Positions 5,792 through 7,795 of a stretch of 7,795 nucleotides of DNA are shown one piece after another. The translations under genes and the position numbers were made by a program. Origin of the DNA: Lysobacter_C sp966210725 (GTDB lineage Bacteria > Pseudomonadota > Gammaproteobacteria > Xanthomonadales > Xanthomonadaceae); the NCBI GenBank assembly GCA_966210725.1, contig CBIHLN010000103.1, forward strand, positions 1 through 7,795, in the 5' to 3' direction. The notes beneath the pieces were generated by a model, which was not told the DNA's origin, searched no databases, and was given only the letters and a program-made list of their open reading frames with translations. Numbering within the stretch: position 1 is the stretch's first letter; each line of letters starts with the position of its first letter.

Positions 5792-6958
5792 ATGGACCCC
5801 CGCGTACTGATCCGCCTTGCAGCGCCCCTTGCGCTCACCCTGATCCTCACCATCGCCGAGATCCTCGGTTGGCCGCTGGCCGTCCGCCTCGGCACGATGG
5901 CGGCGATGACCCTGGCCTGGCTGGCGTTTGCCTGGAGTGCCTACCGCCCGGCGGAAGCCAATGCGCTGTCGCGCGAGCAGACGCGCCTACTGGAGGAACT
6001 GCGCAACTTCGTCGGTTCGGAAGTCTCCGGCTCCAAACAGGAAATCGAACGCACCCGCGAGCTGATCCGCGAGTCGGTCGCCAAGCTCGGCTCCAGCTTC
6101 GATGCGGTCAACCGCAAGTCGCGGCAGCAGGGTGAAGTGGTGGCCCGCATCATCGACCGCACCGGCGACGACGGCGCGGGCGTGGACGTGCAGCAGTTCG
6201 CGCTGCAGGCCAGCCAGAAGATGGAACAGCTGGTGGAAGCGCTGGAAGCCGTCGCCGGCCAGAGCGGTACCACCGTGACCCACATCGACGCCATGGCCGA
6301 GCACCTGGACGGCATCTTCGCGCTGCTGGAGGACGTCAAGTCAATCGCCGACCAGACCAACCTGCTGGCGCTCAACGCCGCCATCGAGGCCGCGCGTGCC
6401 GGCGAAGCGGGCCGCGGCTTCGCGGTGGTGGCCGACGAGGTGCGCAACCTGTCGGAGCGCTCGACCGCCTTCAACGAACAGATCCGCAAGCTGGCGCACA
6501 GCTCGAAGGAATCCATCGCCAAGGTGCGCGACACCGTCACCACCATGGCCTCGCGCGACCTGGACCGCTCGCGCGGTGCCCGCGTCGAGGCGGCGGCGAT
6601 GCTGGAGCGCGTGGACGGCATCAACCGCGGCCTCGGCAACGGCATGCGCGAGATCGCCGAGTGCGGCCGCGCGATCGACGGCTCGGTGGCCGAAGCCGTG
6701 CGCTCGCTGCAGTTCGAGGACATCGCCACGCAGGCGCTGGGCGCCGCCAACCTGCACCTGGAGCGCCTGAGCGCGATCAACCAGGAAGCCACTGCCCTGC
6801 ACGACCTGCTGCACCGCAGCCACCACGACTCCGAGGTCAAGCAGGCGCTGGGCAAGCTGGTGCAGCGCATCGGCCAGATGCGCAGCGAGTGGGAGCGCCC
6901 GCCGCACAAGCCGGTGATGCAACAGTCGATGGACGCCGGCAGCGTCGAGCTCTTCTGA
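5792..6958 (+). CDS. Membrane-anchored MCP-like protein without a sensor domain
   Basis: A 388-residue chemoreceptor-like protein. Two hydrophobic helices (about 9-27 and 33-51) are joined by a turn of a few residues, so no external ligand-binding domain exists; the rest should be cytoplasmic. A coiled-coil region (about 58-180) leads to a canonical CheA/CheW-contacting tip starting near S184 (IADQTNLLALNAAIEAARAG, then GRGFAVVADEVRNLSERS). Beyond it the returning helix departs from ordinary MCPs: it has SLQFEDIATQ, placing D310 and Q314 in a D-x-x-x-Q arrangement like the CheZ phosphatase motif. The protein ends in GSVELF, identical to the CheD C-terminus. ATG 5792 is chosen because the predicted FliA start site lies at about 5768-5771, excluding GTG 5753 and probably ATG 5768 (which would be at or before the message start), and because a weak GAGAA lies 6 bases upstream. 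A strong terminator follows, so it is probably monocistronic. It may be a receptor, an array-organising protein or a modulator of CheY; its signal is unknown. Confidence 0.9.
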   Translation: MDPRVLIRLAAPLALTLILTIAEILGWPLAVRLGTMAAMTLAWLAFAWSAYRPAEANALSREQTRLLEELRNFVGSEVSGSKQEIERTRELIRESVAKLGSSFDAVNRKSRQQGEVVARIIDRTGDDGAGVDVQQFALQASQKMEQLVEALEAVAGQSGTTVTHIDAMAEHLDGIFALLEDVKSIADQTNLLALNAAIEAARAGEAGRGFAVVADEVRNLSERSTAFNEQIRKLAHSSKESIAKVRDTVTTMASRDLDRSRGARVEAAAMLERVDGINRGLGNGMREIAECGRAIDGSVAEAVRSLQFEDIATQALGAANLHLERLSAINQEATALHDLLHRSHHDSEVKQALGKLVQRIGQMRSEWERPPHKPVMQQSMDAGSVELF

Positions 6959-6986
6959 CGCAATCGAGCGGTTCAGCTTTCGAAAC

Positions 6987-7018
6987 GACGCCGGTCCATC
7001 GACCGGCGTCACTTTTTT
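6987..7018 (+). terminator. Strong intrinsic terminator after the MCP-like gene
   Basis: GACGCCGGTC (6987-6996) and GACCGGCGTC (7001-7010) pair perfectly over 10 bp around the loop CATC, followed after two bases by six Ts (7013-7018). The T-run is on the + strand only, so it ends transcription coming from the MCP-like gene and isolates the histidine kinase gene downstream. Confidence 0.93.
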
Positions 7019-7041
7019 CAGTGGGCTTCGTGGACCCTTCA

Positions 7042-7053
7042 CCGCCCGGGCGG
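7042..7053. promoter_or_regulatory. 12-bp perfect palindrome before the histidine kinase gene
   Basis: CCGCCCGGGCGG is a perfect palindrome centred about 18 bases upstream of ATG 7066. It could be an operator for a dimeric regulator or a local RNA fold near the ribosome site. In sequence this rich in G and C it could also arise by chance. I see no convincing promoter boxes between the terminator and the gene. Confidence 0.25.
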
Positions 7054-7065
7054 CAGACTGGCCGC

Positions 7066-7795
7066 ATGATCCCCCGCGTGGCCGAAACCCGATCCCGCGC
7101 GCCCGATGCGCGGTCCGCGCCTTTCCTTGCCGTGGCGATGCTGAGCGTCGTGGCGCTGTGCTTCGCCTGGCAGGCGCTGGCGGCCCCGGTCCTGCAGGCG
7201 GCCCTGCCGGTGGCGGCATTCTGGGCGGTCCAGTTCGTGGCACTGCTGGTGGCGACGGCGACCGCCGTCGCGTTCGCGCGGCATGCCGGCCAATCCGGTG
7301 CCGGCACCGCCCCCCGGTTCGATGCCGACGAGTGCGAGCGCCAGCTGCTCGCGATGGCACACGGGCTGCCGCTGGGCGTGCTGCTGGTCGAGGATGGACG
7401 CGTGCGCCACGCCAACCCGCTGGCCCTGGAGCAACTGGGCCTCACGGCCTCGATGGGCGAGGACGGGCCGGACGCACGCACGCTGTTTGACGACGACGCC
7501 ACGGCGCGCGCCGCGCTCGAAGCCACAGCGCCGTTCGATGCCTGCGTCACGCTGCGGCGCGCCGATGCCACGACGCTGCGGGCGCAGGTCAGTGCCAGCA
7601 CGTTGGCGCTTGGCGCCAGGCGACATCGCCTCGTGCTGCTGGCCGACCTCACCGAGGGCGATCGCCTGGCGGCCGACCTGGCACGCCAGCGTGGCGAACT
7701 CCAGGCCATGGGCCACCGGCTGATGACGGTGCAGGAGGACGAGCGGCGTTCGCTGTCGCGCGAGTTGCACGACGACATCGGCCAGTCGATCACCG
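7066..7795 (+). CDS. Sensor histidine kinase, NarX/UhpB type (HisKA_3), 3' end outside window
   Basis: The frame runs open from ATG 7066 to the window end (243 complete codons). Two membrane helices (about 19-40 and 46-71) are separated by only a few residues, so there is essentially no periplasmic domain. A PAS-like sensor follows at about 90-200 (GLPLGVLLVEDGRVRHANPL, then a closing RLVLLADLTEGDRLAADL). The dimerisation/phospho-acceptor helix begins at about 215 with RLMTVQEDERRSLSRELHDD and continues IGQSIT. H235 is the predicted phosphorylated histidine in the E-L-H-D-D-I-G-Q pattern of the HisKA_3 family. The ATP-binding domain must lie downstream, and such kinases usually pair with a LuxR/NarL-type response regulator. 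GTG 7030 is an alternative start adding 12 residues; no clear ribosome site decides between them. The terminator upstream separates it from the chemotaxis genes, so any functional link to them is unproven. The signal is unknown. Confidence 0.92.
   Translation, partial: MIPRVAETRSRAPDARSAPFLAVAMLSVVALCFAWQALAAPVLQAALPVAAFWAVQFVALLVATATAVAFARHAGQSGAGTAPRFDADECERQLLAMAHGLPLGVLLVEDGRVRHANPLALEQLGLTASMGEDGPDARTLFDDDATARAALEATAPFDACVTLRRADATTLRAQVSASTLALGARRHRLVLLADLTEGDRLAADLARQRGELQAMGHRLMTVQEDERRSLSRELHDDIGQSIT

Noticed and set aside
5200..5895. Minus-strand 231-codon frame covering the cheB-MCP spacer as a possible real gene
   Set aside because: It runs through the palindromic repeat and opposite the catalytic end of cheB, with no motif or ribosome site.
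1..6450. Strong nucleotide similarity between about 31-105 and about 6364-6435, looking like a direct repeat
   Set aside because: Both encode the ultra-conserved MCP hairpin tip; similarity stops where protein conservation stops, so it is homology and not a mobile or recombination repeat.

Overview
The window is a GC-rich (roughly 70%) bacterial chromosomal segment. Every gene I can support lies on the + strand. Protein content and codon bias point to a gammaproteobacterium of the Xanthomonadaceae/Lysobacteraceae type (Lysobacter, Luteimonas or a relative). That placement is an inference from overall character, an interspersed ATTCCC-N8-GGGAAT palindrome and the chemotaxis gene order; no marker gene is present to settle it.

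Layout: (1) 1-630, the C-terminal part of a methyl-accepting chemotaxis protein (MCP) ending in a CheR/CheB-docking pentapeptide (HWQEF). (2) 631-755, a spacer with a small hairpin and a strong intrinsic terminator. (3) 756-5566, a tightly packed run of four overlapping genes: a GAF-PAS-GGDEF-EAL cyclic-di-GMP enzyme, cheR, cheD and cheB. (4) 5567-5791, an intergenic region with an interspersed palindrome and a very good match to a flagellar sigma-28 (FliA) promoter. (5) 5792-6958, a membrane-anchored MCP-like protein without a ligand-binding domain. (6) 6959-7065, a spacer with a strong terminator and a 12-bp palindrome. (7) 7066-7795, the N-terminal part of a NarX/UhpB-like (HisKA_3) sensor histidine kinase, cut by the window edge just after its phospho-acceptor histidine.

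How the genes fit together: cheR (methyltransferase), cheB (methylesterase/glutamine deamidase) and cheD (glutamine deamidase) form a complete receptor-adaptation module. The upstream MCP carries the tail such CheR/CheB enzymes dock to. The c-di-GMP enzyme overlaps cheR by 8 bp, so a second-messenger enzyme is built into the adaptation operon. The MCP-like protein after cheB appears to have its own FliA promoter and therefore to be expressed with the late flagellar genes.

The less ordinary points are: the identical GSVELF C-terminus on CheD and on the downstream MCP-like protein; a CheZ-like D-x-x-x-Q motif in that protein; the FliA promoter, which also decides its start codon; and the loss of the inhibitory I-site in an otherwise intact GGDEF domain. 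No mobile element, CRISPR array, RNA gene or clearly novel defence-type system was found.
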